Source: Brachynemurus nebulosus (Eukaryota; Arthropoda; Insecta; Neuroptera; Myrmeleontidae). Taken from it: DNA of 64,000 bases. The translations under genes and the position numbers were made by a program. Positions 21,774 to 32,985 of this stretch are shown piece after piece. The notes beneath the pieces are model-generated. The model saw only the letters and a list, made by a program, of their open reading frames with translations. It had not been told where the DNA came from and did no database searches. Within the stretch, counting starts at the first letter, position 1. The number at the start of each line of letters is the position of its first letter. The stretch is taken from positions 8,469,269-8,533,268 of the forward strand of contig JAPWDM010000020.1 in assembly GCA_035578155.1 (NCBI GenBank), given 5' to 3'.

Positions 21774-22772
21774 TTACTGAAATATCTCAGAATCATCATC
21801 ATCATCACCGCTGTTAAGAAAATGTGATTTCTTAATAGAAGATACAGCATAATCATTGGAATCATCATCATCATCTTCATCATCAGCTTCAGCTTCATAA
21901 TCGCTAGCACCTTCTTTATAAGTTTCATCCAGATAGTCGCCTAGTGGTTCAATAATATCAACCCTTGAAAGTTCGCGAAGTATAGAGAATATTTCTTGGC
22001 TGACAGGAGTTTCTTTTAAAGCATTTAACTCATTCATTAAAGCTTCTCGATCTTCAGCGTTATGCAACATGTTTTTGTTTTCCTCTAGACTTCGAATAAT
22101 TTTAAATATTTTTTCACCAATCTCCGAAGTTACATATAAATGCCTCAATTTATCCACTAAAACATCAGGATTGTGCCAGTATTTTACTTTTTTTGATTGC
22201 CGATTTCCATATTCAACATCTTCCGTGTCGTTGTATTTGATAAGCTTAGCAAGTAGTTCTTGATCCGTTGAATTGGCTGAACGTTTCATTGATATTCGTT
22301 CATTAGAATTTACCCCATTATTTTGGTTTTCTTTGATTAATAAAATATCCAAAGCAGTTTGCAAAGCTGTAGTTAACTTGGGAATGATAGCATTTCCGCT
22401 ATCAGAAATGGTTGAAACCCCATTATTTGGCTCATCGCTTGGTGTGTAAACATTGCATTGATTTCTTAAATTATTGAATTTAATTTCAATTGCTTTTGAT
22501 GCCGCTACAATTCTTTGTTCAAGCGGATTGGAGCCTTCTTCAGCTATACTGTTTCGAGATTCATCATCAACATTATTCCTCTCCATATCATAACTTGATA
22601 AGTCATCAACAGCGTTTAATGCTTGCTTTTGTGGTTGATCAAGAGAGTAATCATCCCCGTTTGATGAAAATTCTCGCGTATGTAAATTTCTTATATGACG
22701 TGAAAGAGAATCTTTCCGCGAGAAGCTTTTATAACACTGGGTACACTCAAACATTATAATAGATGCGCACAA
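21774..22772 (-). CDS. C2H2 zinc-finger / acidic-tail protein, second family member
   Basis: This intact 332-codon ORF is clearly related to the core gene of the giant element. It has an N-terminal C2H2 finger (C10, C13, H26, H31), an S/N-rich middle, the basic block SKKVKYWHNP, GEKIFKIIRSLEENKNM, ELNALKETPVSQEIFSILRE and EPLGDYLDET, and then two acidic runs at the C-terminus. The likely start is the Met at residue 7, which aligns with the other protein's start. A TATA box lies 45-65 bp upstream. No inverted arms, minisatellite or partner gene flank it, so it is either a remnant of a related element or a co-opted copy. The lack of stops suggests selection or youth. Confidence 0.8.
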   Translation of the reverse strand: MCASIIMFECTQCYKSFSRKDSLSRHIRNLHTREFSSNGDDYSLDQPQKQALNAVDDLSSYDMERNNVDDESRNSIAEEGSNPLEQRIVAASKAIEIKFNNLRNQCNVYTPSDEPNNGVSTISDSGNAIIPKLTTALQTALDILLIKENQNNGVNSNERISMKRSANSTDQELLAKLIKYNDTEDVEYGNRQSKKVKYWHNPDVLVDKLRHLYVTSEIGEKIFKIIRSLEENKNMLHNAEDREALMNELNALKETPVSQEIFSILRELSRVDIIEPLGDYLDETYKEGASDYEAEADDEDDDDDSNDYAVSSIKKSHFLNSGDDDDDSEIFQ

Positions 22773-22814
22773 CTCAATTGATCTTACAACATTAATTCAG
22801 ATTTGCGTTAATGA

Positions 22815-22828
22815 TTACTTATATACTC
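22815..22828 (-). promoter_or_regulatory. TATA box of the second zinc-finger gene
   Basis: The minus strand reads GAGTATATAAGTAATC, sharing GTATATAAGTA with the promoter of the homologous gene at 4911-4924. No TGAGTCA array lies upstream; only a single degenerate ATGAGTGGC occurs near 22840. Confidence 0.5.
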
Positions 22829-23469
22829 CACCACTGGAAGCCACTCATTCCTACATGCCCCTAAATATAGGCAATTACTTTGCGTTGCCAAGTAGCCCCA
22901 TACGTAAATAGAGTTTCCGGTTAACCCGAACAAAATTTCATTCAAAAATTCAAACAATTTGAAATTGGATTTTCAAACAATTCAAAAATTCAAACAATTT
23001 GAAATGAACTACTTGTGGTTTAAAACTTTTGTAGCCAAATTTCTGCACATAAGAATAACTTCACTTTTCAATCTATTCGACAAGAAATATGATTTTGACA
23101 TTGTATCAGTTCTAAATAATTAACTTATCACAATCAGTTAAACGAACACGTTTTATTTTAAATTATAATTACCTTCCTACTCTTTTGACAAATAATGGTA
23201 TGGGGATTTTTTTCTTAGAAGATGTTATTTTATTTCAATTATAGTTAATCGGTCTCTAACCAGTTTATAGTCATTCTGACCTAACCGAATAGCGAAAATA
23301 ATATAAAGTAAAAATGATGATTGTTAAGATAGACTATGCACTGAGAAAAATGTGGAGGGTAAATGGAAGTATTTTCATCAGTAAGAACTGAAATAGTTGC
23401 AAAAATTATTATTTTAGTAAAATTTACTATAATACAGAAAATAATAGTTGAATAAATTACTTTAAATTT
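22829..23469. other. Unassigned AT-rich stretch
   Basis: It contains a short local repeat of CAAACAATTTGAAAT (about 22945-23010) but no gene. The right part resembles the flank after 24437, consistent with one older repeat split by the next element. Confidence 0.35.
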
Positions 23470-24437
23470 AGGAGCTGGGTGGAAAAAGGGCGTAAGTACA
23501 GAAATACCGTTTTGAGAAAAGATCACTTCAAAGTTTGGGTGCCTAGTATGAAGGTGAAGACTGAAAAACTGGTAATTGTCGTGTTATACAATTGGTAGCA
23601 CTAATAATACACTATACATTAAGATTAAAAAAACTGAAAAGGTCGGTAATTATTGCATAAATTTTTGAATTTTTTCAAAGTATGTCTTACGCCCTTTTTG
23701 CAGATAAAATTTTGATTGAACAAATACATAAGTTCTGTTTCATTTTTCTGTAATTCTAATTAAACTTTGTCAGCACATTTATTAAATTCTAAACCAAAAC
23801 ATTTGATTCATGTTAATTTTATGAATATTTATATGTATACTTGTACAGTGTCCGCCTGAAAGTTGGTTATATGTGGAAAACTATTTTATATCAAATTTTT
23901 CAGAAAATTTTATTCTTGATAAAAGTTAGTACTTGGTCTTAGGCTAAAAAAAAACCCACAGAAATTTGGATATATCTGGGTGTATCGAGGGTGGGCTTAA
24001 AAATGTAAATATGGCTTAAGAGTAAAGTACTATAATTAATGAAAATATAAGAAAATATAATTTGAAAAAGTTGTTTAGAAGTGAAAGTTAATTCAAAATA
24101 CAGAATCACAGCTAACTGCTCCAAAAAATAAATTTAGATTTTTTCTTTTTTTTCTGTATCATACTGTACATCATAGGACCAGAAATATCTTTTAAAGGCT
24201 ATTATGTGTCATGTACTGTAAAAATTCATTCTTAGTTGTGAGTTACTAATTATATATTTAATTTTTTGCAAATATGGCTTATACGCTTCAAATTATTATC
24301 GTAGCGTAGCGGCATTAATTGATTTCTGGTCATTGTAAAAATTTGTTTACTATAAGTAGACACTCTAAAGAGTTAGAAAATCAATTTTAAGGAAAAAGGG
24401 CGTAAAGCGACTTACGCCCTTTTTCCACCCAGCTCCT
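23470..24437. mobile_element. 968-bp TIR element (AGGAGCTGGGTGG ends)
   Basis: The ends are inverted copies of about 27 bp, starting AGGAGCTGGGTGGAAAAAGG. Further copies of the AAAAAGGGCGTAAG core lie just inside (near 23688 and 24392). No transposase or convincing target duplication is seen. It is a non-autonomous DNA element of unknown superfamily. Confidence 0.65.
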
Positions 24438-24689
24438 CAATTAGTAAATTTTACTTCCAAAAATAGTTCAATAAAAAATAGTGTTCATTACTAATATTCT
24501 CTATTAGACCTTTAACTATTGGAATTTAGTTAAGAGAACTCTTAGTCATTAGTACAACTAACAACTAATTTTCATTATTTTACTATTAATTTATCGTAAT
24601 TTACCTAATAATAACTAGCGGTTTAACCTACAAATAGTAATAGTAGTAAGTACCTACATAGGTAACATAATAATAATAATGTGAACTAT

Positions 24690-25000
24690 GACCAGTGTAG
24701 CCACCAGTGGCGGATTTACCAATAGGCTGAGTAGGCTGGAGCCTAGGCCGGCAGATTTTAGGCGGTAAATTTGGGCAAAAAGGGCGGAAAAATGTAGAAT
24801 TGATTTTTTTTTGCTCGTCACTTACGTTTTTAGTAAGGGCGGCAGATGTTAGGGGTGGCAAAATATGCAATTGAAGTTTTTTTTTTTTTTTGGTCCCCAC
24901 TTACGTTTTTAGGAAGGGCGGCAAAATAGCACAAAATTTTTTTTTTCCATTTTACGGTTGGCAAAAATTTGAATAGCCTACGGGCGGCAAATGTTTATTA
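24690..25000 (+). repeat. Transposon-end-like repeats with GGGCGGCAAA units
   Basis: CAGTGGCGGATTTACC at about 24707 is a frequent terminal motif of DNA transposons. Behind it three diverged units share ACTTACGTTTTTAG, GGGCGGCA and long T runs. I cannot fix the element's other end. Confidence 0.4.
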
Positions 25001-25005
25001 TAAGT

Positions 25006-25461
25006 AATTGAATCCATCCAGCCGTTTTTTTGTTTCATTCGATTGAATTTTTGAAAAAATTAATGGATCATTTTTTTATTCTTAAACTTTCATAATCTTG
25101 AACAAAATGAAAAAAAAAATTTCTCAGCTTTTTTCACATTTTTATCAACAACAGTATTTAAATTTATAAAAAAAGAAATTTTTCTTAAAAAATTTTTTTT
25201 TACGCAGTTTTCGAAAAAATTTTTCAAAAATTTTCTTGAAAAATTTTAGAAAAAAATTTTTTTTTTTGAAAATTTTTTAAGAAATTTTCTTTTTTTTTAT
25301 AAATTTAAATACTGTTGTTGATAAAAATGTGGAAAAAGCTGAAAAAATTTCTTTTTTCATTTTGTTCAAGATTATGAAAGTTTAAGAGTAAAAAAATGAT
25401 CCAATAATTTTTTCAAAAATTCAATCGAATGAAACAAAAAAACGGCTGGATGGATTCAATT
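25006..25461. repeat. 456-bp palindrome, A/T-run rich
   Basis: The left arm begins with AATTGAATCCATCCAGCCG and the right arm ends with its complement. The centre is near 25233. The arms are close to perfect apart from homopolymer lengths. There is no coding content. Confidence 0.75.
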
Positions 25462-26104
25462 GAAACTCGGTGGGGTTTTTGTGGGTATATTGAACTGTAA
25501 AAGGCACACTTAACATCAATGGTTTTCTCGAAATTTTTAATTATACGCTTAATTTTCCAAAAAGCCCCCAAAAGCTCTTTTTTTGTTAATTTTTCAAATT
25601 CATGTAGAGTATGCAAAAAAAATTTTTTCTGAAAAAACAATGGCTAATCCTTGTAGAGAATTTAATCGAATTTTCGAAACACACCTTCAATTTTCTGTGT
25701 GATCATTGGTTGCTGAGATATCGATGGTCAAAGGCGAAACGATCCTTTTCCATTCAAAGTCCGATATCTCAGCGAGAAGTAGTCGTATAAAGGTCTAAAA
25801 AAAAGCAAATTAAAGCTGAATGAACGAGTTATCTGGTCCATATGGTGGTTAAGGCGGAAAATTTTTTTCCAAGTCCGTGGACCAAAAAAAGAATCTGAAA
25901 AAATTTCGGAATTTTTTTTTCAGTGTATTTATTAGGATTGAGCGATACACGTTGCTTTGAAAATTTTGTTATCGCAAGATCTGAAAACTAGAAACTTCCA
26001 GCTTTAAATTGCTTTGCCCACGACTCCGATACGACGATTTTTCACGAAGATACAGCCATTCGAAAAATCGCTAAAAATTTGGAATTTTTTTTTGATCCTT
26101 TAAT
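25462..26104. other. Non-coding stretch with no recognised feature
   Basis: It has many T and A runs and moderately complex sequence near 25680-26080. Nothing in it can be assigned to a gene. Confidence 0.3.
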
Positions 26105-26430
26105 TATTTCCGCTAGTGTAGTAGAAATCATACTATCAATAAATAGTAAGTGAGTTTACTGTGAGCTATTATTTAGAATAATGGTATTCATAACTAAAAA
26201 TCATAGTTCTGTGAACTTCTAAATTTCACTATCAGTAAACAACAAAATAGTTATGTTTACTTCACACTAATAGTAAAAAAATTTGGTGCTCTGAACTATT
26301 ATGAAATAGTAGAAATCATACTATCAATAAATAGTAAGTGAGTTTACTATGAACTATTAGAATAATGTTATTCATAACTAAAAATCATAGTTCTGTGAAC
26401 TATCAATTTTTACTATTTTTCTCAGTTGAG
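26105..26430 (+). repeat. Two tandem ~190-bp units
   Basis: AGTAGAAATCATACTATCAA starts at about 26119 and again at about 26307, each followed by AATAGTAAGTGAGTTTACT and by ATAACTAAAAATCATAGTTC. Related words occur near 23380 and 24450, so the unit is part of a dispersed family. Confidence 0.6.
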
Positions 26431-26517
26431 TTTTTTTCGAACTCTGAAAAATAATAAAAAATATTAAAAATATTTAAAGTTTTAATTACTTTGTCAATTT
26501 CACTAGAATTGAGTAGA

Positions 26518-26562
26518 ATTTACTAAACGCGTTTTCAATCTCGCGATCATCATCAGAGTAAT
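26518..26562 (-). ncRNA. Hammerhead-ribozyme-like motif, left arm
   Basis: This is the minus-strand mirror of the motif at 27764-27808, with identical core, stem and palindromic loop III sequence. See that entry for the pairing. Confidence 0.4.
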
Positions 26563-26797
26563 TGAAGAAATGTATGTGGGAGTGTAATAAATACTCTTAA
26601 AAATGAATTTGGGAAAAACCCGTCATTATACTATTTCATATGAAATAGGCTGTACAATAACGTACCTGATAAACCAGTTTTGAATAATAGAGATAATTAT
26701 TTTTATCTGTGTAAGGTAAAAATTTTTAACCAATATGTTTAAGAATAAAGGAGGGGTGTCCAAAATGTTAAAGTTGCTGAAAATTATATTTTTTCGT

Positions 26798-27172
26798 TTA
26801 GAAGTTCAGTTTTAATAAAGGTGAATTATTTAGGTCGTTTTGATCCTTTAAAACCTCCACTTGTGGGTCACTGTTCAATCTATTAATTTCAAGAGCCTCC
26901 AAGAAATTCAGTTTTGTACCCTTTTGACAAATATGTAGAACTTTTGGTTTGTGATTTATATTGGGGAAATGACCTGTTTCTAAGACGTGTAAACCAAAAT
27001 TTGAGCTATGAATTTGAGATCCAACATGTTCCTTATACCTTGTCTCGAAGCTGCGACCCGTCTGTCCCACGTATTTAGCATTACACTGCGAACAATCTAA
27101 GCGGTAAACACCACTCTTTTTTAGCGGATCAGTTTTTTCTTTTGCGTTAAAAAGTGAACGGCCGAGGTTCAC
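26798..27172 (-). pseudogene. Penelope-like GIY-YIG endonuclease domain, left copy
   Basis: The open reading frame of 124 codons is cut at the palindrome centre and so lacks a natural start. It contains SGVYRLDCSQCNAKYVGQT (the GIY and YIG motifs read GVY and YVG, with a Cys pair between them) and GRSFETRYKEH, as in the endonuclease of Penelope-like retroelements. The N-terminal reverse transcriptase is missing. It differs from the right copy at a few residues (for example LNF versus LNL). Confidence 0.75.
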
Positions 27173-27528
27173 TTTTTAACGCAAAAGAAAAAACTGATCC
27201 GCTAAAAAAGAGTGGAGTTTACCGCTTAGATTGTTCGCAGTGTAATGCTAAATACGTGGGACAGACGGGTCGCAGCTTCGAGACAAGGTATAAGGAACAT
27301 GTTGGATCTCAAATTCATAGCTCAAATTTTGGTTTACACGTCTTAGAAACAGGTCATTTCCCCAATATAAATCACAAACCAAAAGTTCTACATATTTGTC
27401 AAAAGGGTACAAAACTGAATCTCTTGGAGGCTCTTGAAATTAATAGATTGAACAGTGACCCACAAGTGGAGGTTTTAAATGATCAAAACGACCTAAATAA
27501 TTCACCTTTATTAAAACTGAACTTCTAA
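27154..27528 (+). pseudogene. Penelope-like GIY-YIG endonuclease domain, right copy
   Basis: This is the mirror copy, with GVY at residues 21-23, YVG at 34-36 and GRSFETRYKEH following. The reading frame reaches a normal TAA after LLKLNF, so the C-terminus is complete; only the 5' part is lost. The domain nicks target DNA in complete elements, but here it cannot act without the reverse transcriptase part. Confidence 0.75.
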
Positions 27529-27763
27529 ACGAAAAAATATAATTTTCAGCAACTTTAACATTTTGGACACCCCTCCTTTATTCTTAAACATATTGGTTAA
27601 AAATTTTTACCTTACACAGATAAAAATAATTATCTCTATTATTCAAAACTGGTTTATCAGGTACGTTATTGTACAGCCTATTTCATATGAAATAGTATAA
27701 TGACGGGTTTTTCCCAAATTCATTTTTAAGAGTATTTATTACACTCCCACATACATTTCTTCA

Positions 27764-27808
27764 ATTACTCTGATGATGATCGCGAGATTGAAAACGCGTT
27801 TAGTAAAT
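27764..27808 (+). ncRNA. Hammerhead-ribozyme-like motif, right arm
   Basis: Core CTGATGA (27770-27776) and GAAA (27790-27793) are present. Stem II can form GATC-GCGA-GATT (with one G-U and one extra U at its base). Stem III is the self-complementary AACGCGTT, which would pair between two molecules or as a tiny hairpin. The nucleotide after it is T, and AGTAA then pairs with TTACT just before the core as stem I. Hammerhead motifs with minimal stem III are known in Penelope-like elements. Activity is inference. Confidence 0.45.
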
Positions 27809-27869
27809 TCTACTCAATTCTAGTGAAATTGACAAAGTAATTAAAACTTTAAATATTTTTAATATTTAA

Positions 27870-28790
27870 AATGAAATTTCACAAAGTAAACCTCTCAACA
27901 GTAAATTATTTAATAATAAAAGAAATTAATTCAACTATTTTTTTCTCTCAGTGTGTATGCCTCGAGAAAGATTAAAGATTAACGTAAATTTTATTACTGT
28001 ATTTTTAGTTAGTGGATATTTTCCACAGATATTTTGCGCGAAACTGAGATATACCTACATTTACACACATATAACGTATATGTCCAATGCGATTTCAGTG
28101 CTGATTGACAGAGGTAAGCATTAAGTAAAAGTAATTAAAGCAACGAACAATGAATGACGGACATCAGTGAGATAATCCTAAACTATTTACAACGAAGTAA
28201 TTTTCGATGACACGACTAAAATAATTTGTAATCCAACAAATAGTATTTATTAGAATTTGTTGCTGATACAGGCTTCAGCTGGGATTGGTGGAATTATCGC
28301 ATCAACTTCAAATTTTCAGAGAATTAAGATAACAGTTATGGAAAAGGTTATTTTGAATCCAATAAAATTCCAAATTTTTCAGTAGATAGGAATTTGAAAA
28401 ACCAAAAGCTTACCTTAATTTCAGTGCAATTTGTCTCCGACTGATATGTAACAACAAAGTATTATACCAATTTTTAATGTAAGCAATTATAATTACCTAT
28501 ATTTTAAAATTGTAAACTTCAGCACTTTTAAATAATTAGCATTGAATGTTAATCATTAAATTAAATAATCTTTCTAATTTTCTAATTTCAAATGTGTTAT
28601 ATTTTATTCTGAAAGCTGTGAAAGGCGCTTACTACGTAGGCTAATCCTAAAGCGTGTCTAACATTCACATGGAAAATTTTTACTCTATAGCATGTATATG
28701 AGTACACTATCTATAAGCATGCTCTTAAAGCACATACTGGTAGCTAGTAACAACGGATCGTGTAAATCACACTTTAATGAAACAGACAAT
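27870..28790. other. AT-rich stretch, no feature assigned
   Basis: The first ~100 bp continue the repeat interrupted by the Penelope pair (CTCTCAACAGTAAATTATTT). The remainder shows no gene. Confidence 0.3.
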
Positions 28791-29175
28791 GGGTCTATTG
28801 AATAAAAAGAAGAATTTGCTTTTACTTCCCATTTTTTAAGTCTTTACATATGATCAGTTGAATAAAAACCTAAGTGATTACTTAAAAAAAGTGTTTACTT
28901 ATATCAAATAAGAAAACTCAAATTGTTTCCAGTATTTACTTAGTGTGGAAGTATTTACTGAGATTTTTCCAGTTAGTACATTTTTTTAGTTGAATAACAA
29001 CAAGTATAGTCTTAAACCAGTAAGTAATAACTTGAATATTTATAAGGTTGGTACAGGGCATACTTTTTATTAAAACAGAAGTATTTCTTGAGTTCTTTGT
29101 GGTTATTTTAAATATGGTAGACTTTATAAATATACGCAATATGAAGCGGTATAACGAAAGGAAGAACGAAGTCCT

Positions 29176-30837
29176 ACCAGATCAAAGGTTTTGCTACATT
29201 TTGAAAATGAAAGTGTAAATTATCTTTCAAATTACTTTCTAATGGACTCAGAAGAAACCAGAGGAGCGGCTCTCAGCTCACGTCAAGAAATGGAGACATT
29301 TCTGAAATTCATTAGTGACACCGGATTTCAAACAGGCGTTGCTCAAGATTTTGGAGTTCACTACACAACAGTGTGCTAAACTATAAACAATGTTGCTGAT
29401 AGTATTATGGAAAAAACTCATTACCGGATAAAATTTCGATCTAATTTATAGGTTATGGAGAAACCTAGAGTAAAATGGTCAAATAAATTTCGAGTACCTT
29501 GTAACAGTAGCGGCGGTTTAGCTTATATTTAAAAATACTTAAAATTCGCGCCCAACACTGTTACTTGTTGTCCCACGCAGAAATAGCGCTAAATTGGATG
29601 CCAGATTAATAAAAGTTCCAAAGGTATTGAGTTCTTTCGAAATATTACATTTCGTTGTGTGTTTAGCGTCGAACAATTTGTCGATTACAAAATAAAATTG
29701 TATTAGTCGATAGATGTTTAAATATGGTATTTGAAATAATAAAAAAGTTTCATTTTAATATTTTATATTTATTTTATATTTTAAGTACTTTATATTTTTT
29801 AAATGATTATAAAAATATTTTACAAAATTAATTTAAATATTGTTTTAGATCTTTGTTATGACTCACAACAAAATTACGTCTGCACCTATCTAAGGTCACA
29901 TTGTGAGTGAGTGAGTGATGCGCGAAGCATCATCATACCACTTGTTCACCGTTGTTCGTTGGTCGCTATTCTAACAGTTCTCTCTTAAAAATCACTTAGT
30001 TCGGGTAATCACAAAATCAACCCTTGCTGTAAGAAATCAATATCGGAATAATGATGGCGGCCTCACATAGTTCACGTTACGGCCGCTAGTTGGCGACATC
30101 AACCACGTTACCTGGGGTTTGAGCCCATGATAAGTTCCCAAAAATTAATCAATTTCATAGAGGCAATCAACACTACATTAGTGTAAATTTGATTGCCTAA
30201 AGTTCTCGGCTGACACCTACCACCATTACAACCTACAGTTATTGATGCGCTGGATTGCACACGTTCTCATTAAAAAACCACGTTTGGAGATGACTAAATT
30301 AACAGGAAAGAATTTTCGAGCATAAATGTGCAAGTAACCTGTGATTCAAGTAAAATGATTACAAGTGTGGACGCTCAGTGGCCTGGAAGTGTTCATGATT
30401 CCAGGATTTGGAAACAAAGCTCCATATATAACACTTCAAGATTTCTAGGTAACTTCTGTTTGCTTTGAGACAGCGGATACGGAATTATTCCAGGGTTATT
30501 AACTCCGTTCAAAGATCCCCAAAACAGAAATGAAGAAATGTTTAACAATATTTACTCCAGAAAAAGGGTCATAATTGAAAGGGTATTTGGGCAACTGAAA
30601 CAAAGATTTCTTATTTTGGAACACAAACTAAGAGTATCTTTGAAAAAAGTTCCAAAAATATTTGTCTGTTGTGCTGTATTACACAATATTAGTAAACATC
30701 TACACGATGATTTTGACTATATAGAACAATTTCCAAATAATTATGAAGAATATTATGCGTTTTTTACAATTCTCCAAAATCAACTGTTTACTTATAAGTA
30801 TAATTTAATACTTATAATTAAATACTTAAATTTTTAA
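29176..30837 (+). pseudogene. HARBI1-like transposase, disrupted
   Basis: The N-terminal block (about 29240-29440) contains ALSSRQEMETFLKFISDTGF and GVHYTTVC, the helix-turn-helix region, and ends in a stop. After about 780 bp without similarity the catalytic part resumes: IDALDCTHVLIKKP (first Asp) near 30243, SVDAQWPGSVHDSRIW (second Asp) near 30370, then DSGYGIIPGLLTPFKD after a stop, and finally MFNNIYSRKRVIIERVFGQL with the catalytic Glu (30538-30837). Several stops and the internal non-coding segment make it inactive. Confidence 0.8.
29460..30235. other. Non-coding interruption inside the Harbinger transposase
   Basis: It separates the HTH and DDE parts. It could be an intron with decay or an inserted repeat. 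It contains a small hairpin at about 30163-30200 (GGCAATCAA ... TTGATTGCC). Confidence 0.4.
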
Positions 30838-32071
30838 ATGTTTTTCCAATATTTACTTTTAAGTAAAAGGTATCTTTTATTCAAGTCAAATGAAGTAATG
30901 TCTTCTACTTAAAAGTATTAACTTCTCTGCATAAGTAATCACTTATAAGGTTTTACTTTTTTTATTCAATAGACCCAAAATATTTTTAGAACCTTATTTG
31001 TTCAGTTGTCACTGAAAGATTCGTTTTTTTGTCACAACGCATGAGTAACGCCCCTTTCAAATACTTAATATTCTTTTCTACACTACATATCACAAGAAGA
31101 ATTGAAAATTTAATTGCAAAGTTACTCACAAGGAAAGGTTTTGAACTGTCAATTCGCAGTTTTGATGAAACTTGGTATATGTGTAGTATAAGCGAAAATA
31201 ACAGACACGTATTTTTTTTATCTGCCACCGTCGCCATTTAAGGGGTGAAATCACCCCTCAAAATTACAGTAAAATTTTAATTTTGCTTGATAACTTGGAA
31301 ACGACGACAGATAGAATAAAACCTTGAATTGGCAAAACACTTTATTTTTAGAGAGCTTTCTATTGGTGTGTAAAAATCCAGGGTCGGACCTACTGGAGGG
31401 GCTGTTCAGGTAAAATTGAGTGTAAATTTTGAAATAGGATGAATATGTTTCAGTATATTAAAATTTGAATAGCATATATGAAAACTACATGGAAAATATT
31501 AGTTTACCTCTTTTTGCTCAAAGCTGTACTTTAAAGTCTAAAATCTCAAAACTAGACAGCTAATTTGAGGTGTCAATCGTAATTTTACTGACAATCAGCA
31601 AAATAAAAATATTTCTATAAGGTTTTCAGCAAGTGAATTACCTTGTAGTTAATAACTGGCTAAAATATACCAAATTATACTTGTTTATGTCTGACTAAAA
31701 CTTTAAATTTTATACAAGTAATATTAAAATTTGATTTTGCTAAAGAATATTATTGTATATAGTTATAGAAAAAATTAACTTTATAAAATACTTCTTTTTT
31801 GTCAAATAATAAGGATAAGGAAATTTGTTCTAGTTGGGCATAAAACTTTAAAGAAGTTTGAAATTTGAACTGGAAATATGACGAGACAAATTATCTTCAC
31901 AGGAAGTTTTGCAAAAATTTGATGACCATAAAATATATTCAGTTCTACCAGATCTTACGGTTTTCCACAAAAAAAGAAAAATATGTATATATAGATTTTT
32001 ATATTTGGAAATTTACCACATGATTAAAAAAACAGACGTATGGTTATTATGCAACTTTATAAATAAATAAT

Positions 32072-32072
32072 T

Positions 32073-32153
<81 letters not shown>
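32072..32153. repeat. (AT)n microsatellite
   Basis: About 80 bp of alternating AT with one C, inside the pogo-like element. ORFs reading poly-IY here are artefacts. Confidence 0.95.
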
Positions 32154-32156
<3 letters not shown>

Positions 32157-32377
32157 TTTTCAACAAGTTTGTGCGATTTTTTTTTTGCGGTAGATAGGGA
32201 TGGATAAAAAAATTCTTAGATATAAACAAAAACAATATAAAAAGTCTGGAGCTGCATTTTGTGCTCTAGTTAAATTTCTGTATTTGTGAATTTGTAGTTG
32301 TGTTATAATTTTTTTTTTTATTTAATTGTGTTCAGTATGGTGAATATTAATTTAGCTAAGGTCATTCGAATACGTTA

Positions 32378-32857
32378 ATGACAACATTTCAAATAACAAA
32401 TTTCGTCTCATACCCGATAACATACCGGGAGATTGAATTACATGATATACTTAACGACATAATTATTCAATCAACTGAAGATACATCGTTTATTATTGAA
32501 TATGATTTAATGTTAGCATTTAATTCTGAATTTAACCAAAATACCCTGGAACAGAATGAAAATTTCTTTCGTGATTATGATGAAGAACCGGATGATAACA
32601 TATCCAGAGAAGTTGATGAACCATCATGTTCATATGGAGAACAAGATTTTGTAGATTTCAAATATAAAGAAGAAGCTGTAAAATTTTGGAAAAGCTGTGC
32701 AAGGAAAAGAAAATCTTTTGAAACAGTACAAAAAAATTTCAGAAGAGTGAAACATTTGAAGCATTTATATCGGTGGGAAAAGCAAGTTGAAGAAGGCGGA
32801 AGTAAGAGAGACAACTTACACAAATCAAACCAACTGCCGGGAAAAAGTTACAATTAG
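32378..32857 (+). pseudogene. pogo-like transposase, N-terminal segment
   Basis: This 159-codon frame has acidic and Ser-rich parts, then FKYKEEAVKFWKSCARKRKS and VKHLKHLYRWEKQVEEGGSK, which reads like the start of a CENP-B/pogo-type helix-turn-helix. The last ~17 codons come from an inserted hairpin, so the natural frame is cut at about 32814 and resumes at about 32986. Confidence 0.6.
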
Positions 32858-32985
32858 TAATAGAAAGAACGACAAGCCCGCAAAAAAAGTGATAAAAATC
32901 ACCACATCAAAATCAATTTGATAATTTTGATGTGGTGATTTTTATCACTTTTTTTGCGGGCTTATCGTTCTTTCTATTACTAATT
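32815..32985. mobile_element. 171-bp hairpin insertion with 13-bp direct repeats
   Basis: GTAAGAGAGACAA occurs at 32802-32814 and again at 32986-32998. Between them lies a 142-bp palindrome (32848-32989 including shared bases) plus ~33 bp of single-copy leader. Removing the segment and one repeat would restore the transposase frame. A 13-bp duplication is longer than those of common cut-and-paste elements and fits LINE-driven insertion. Confidence 0.6.

Larger units (their letters stand above)
26457..27869. mobile_element. Two truncated Penelope-like elements, head to head
   Basis: A 1.41 kb near-perfect palindrome is centred at 27163. Each arm (~705 bp) carries the same 5'-truncated retroelement: the GIY-YIG endonuclease end of the ORF, a 3' untranslated part and, near the outer end, a hammerhead-like motif. 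The 5' ends meet at GAACGGCCGAGGTTC. Penelope-like elements are known for truncated and inverted copies. The reverse transcriptase is absent from both. Only a handful of substitutions separate the arms. Confidence 0.8.
28791..30976 (+). mobile_element. PIF/Harbinger-type transposon
   Basis: The ends are inverted: GGGTCTATTGAATAAAAA at the left and the complement of GGGTCTATTGAATAAAAA at the right. Inside is a broken HARBI1-like transposase on the + strand. Subterminal copies of AAGTAATCACTTATAAG lie near the right end. The expected 3-bp duplication is not exact (AAT versus AAA). Confidence 0.75.

Noticed and set aside
32047..32235. Poly-IY ORFs here and at 51998-52317 and 63673-63987
   Set aside because: They are translations of (AT)n microsatellites.
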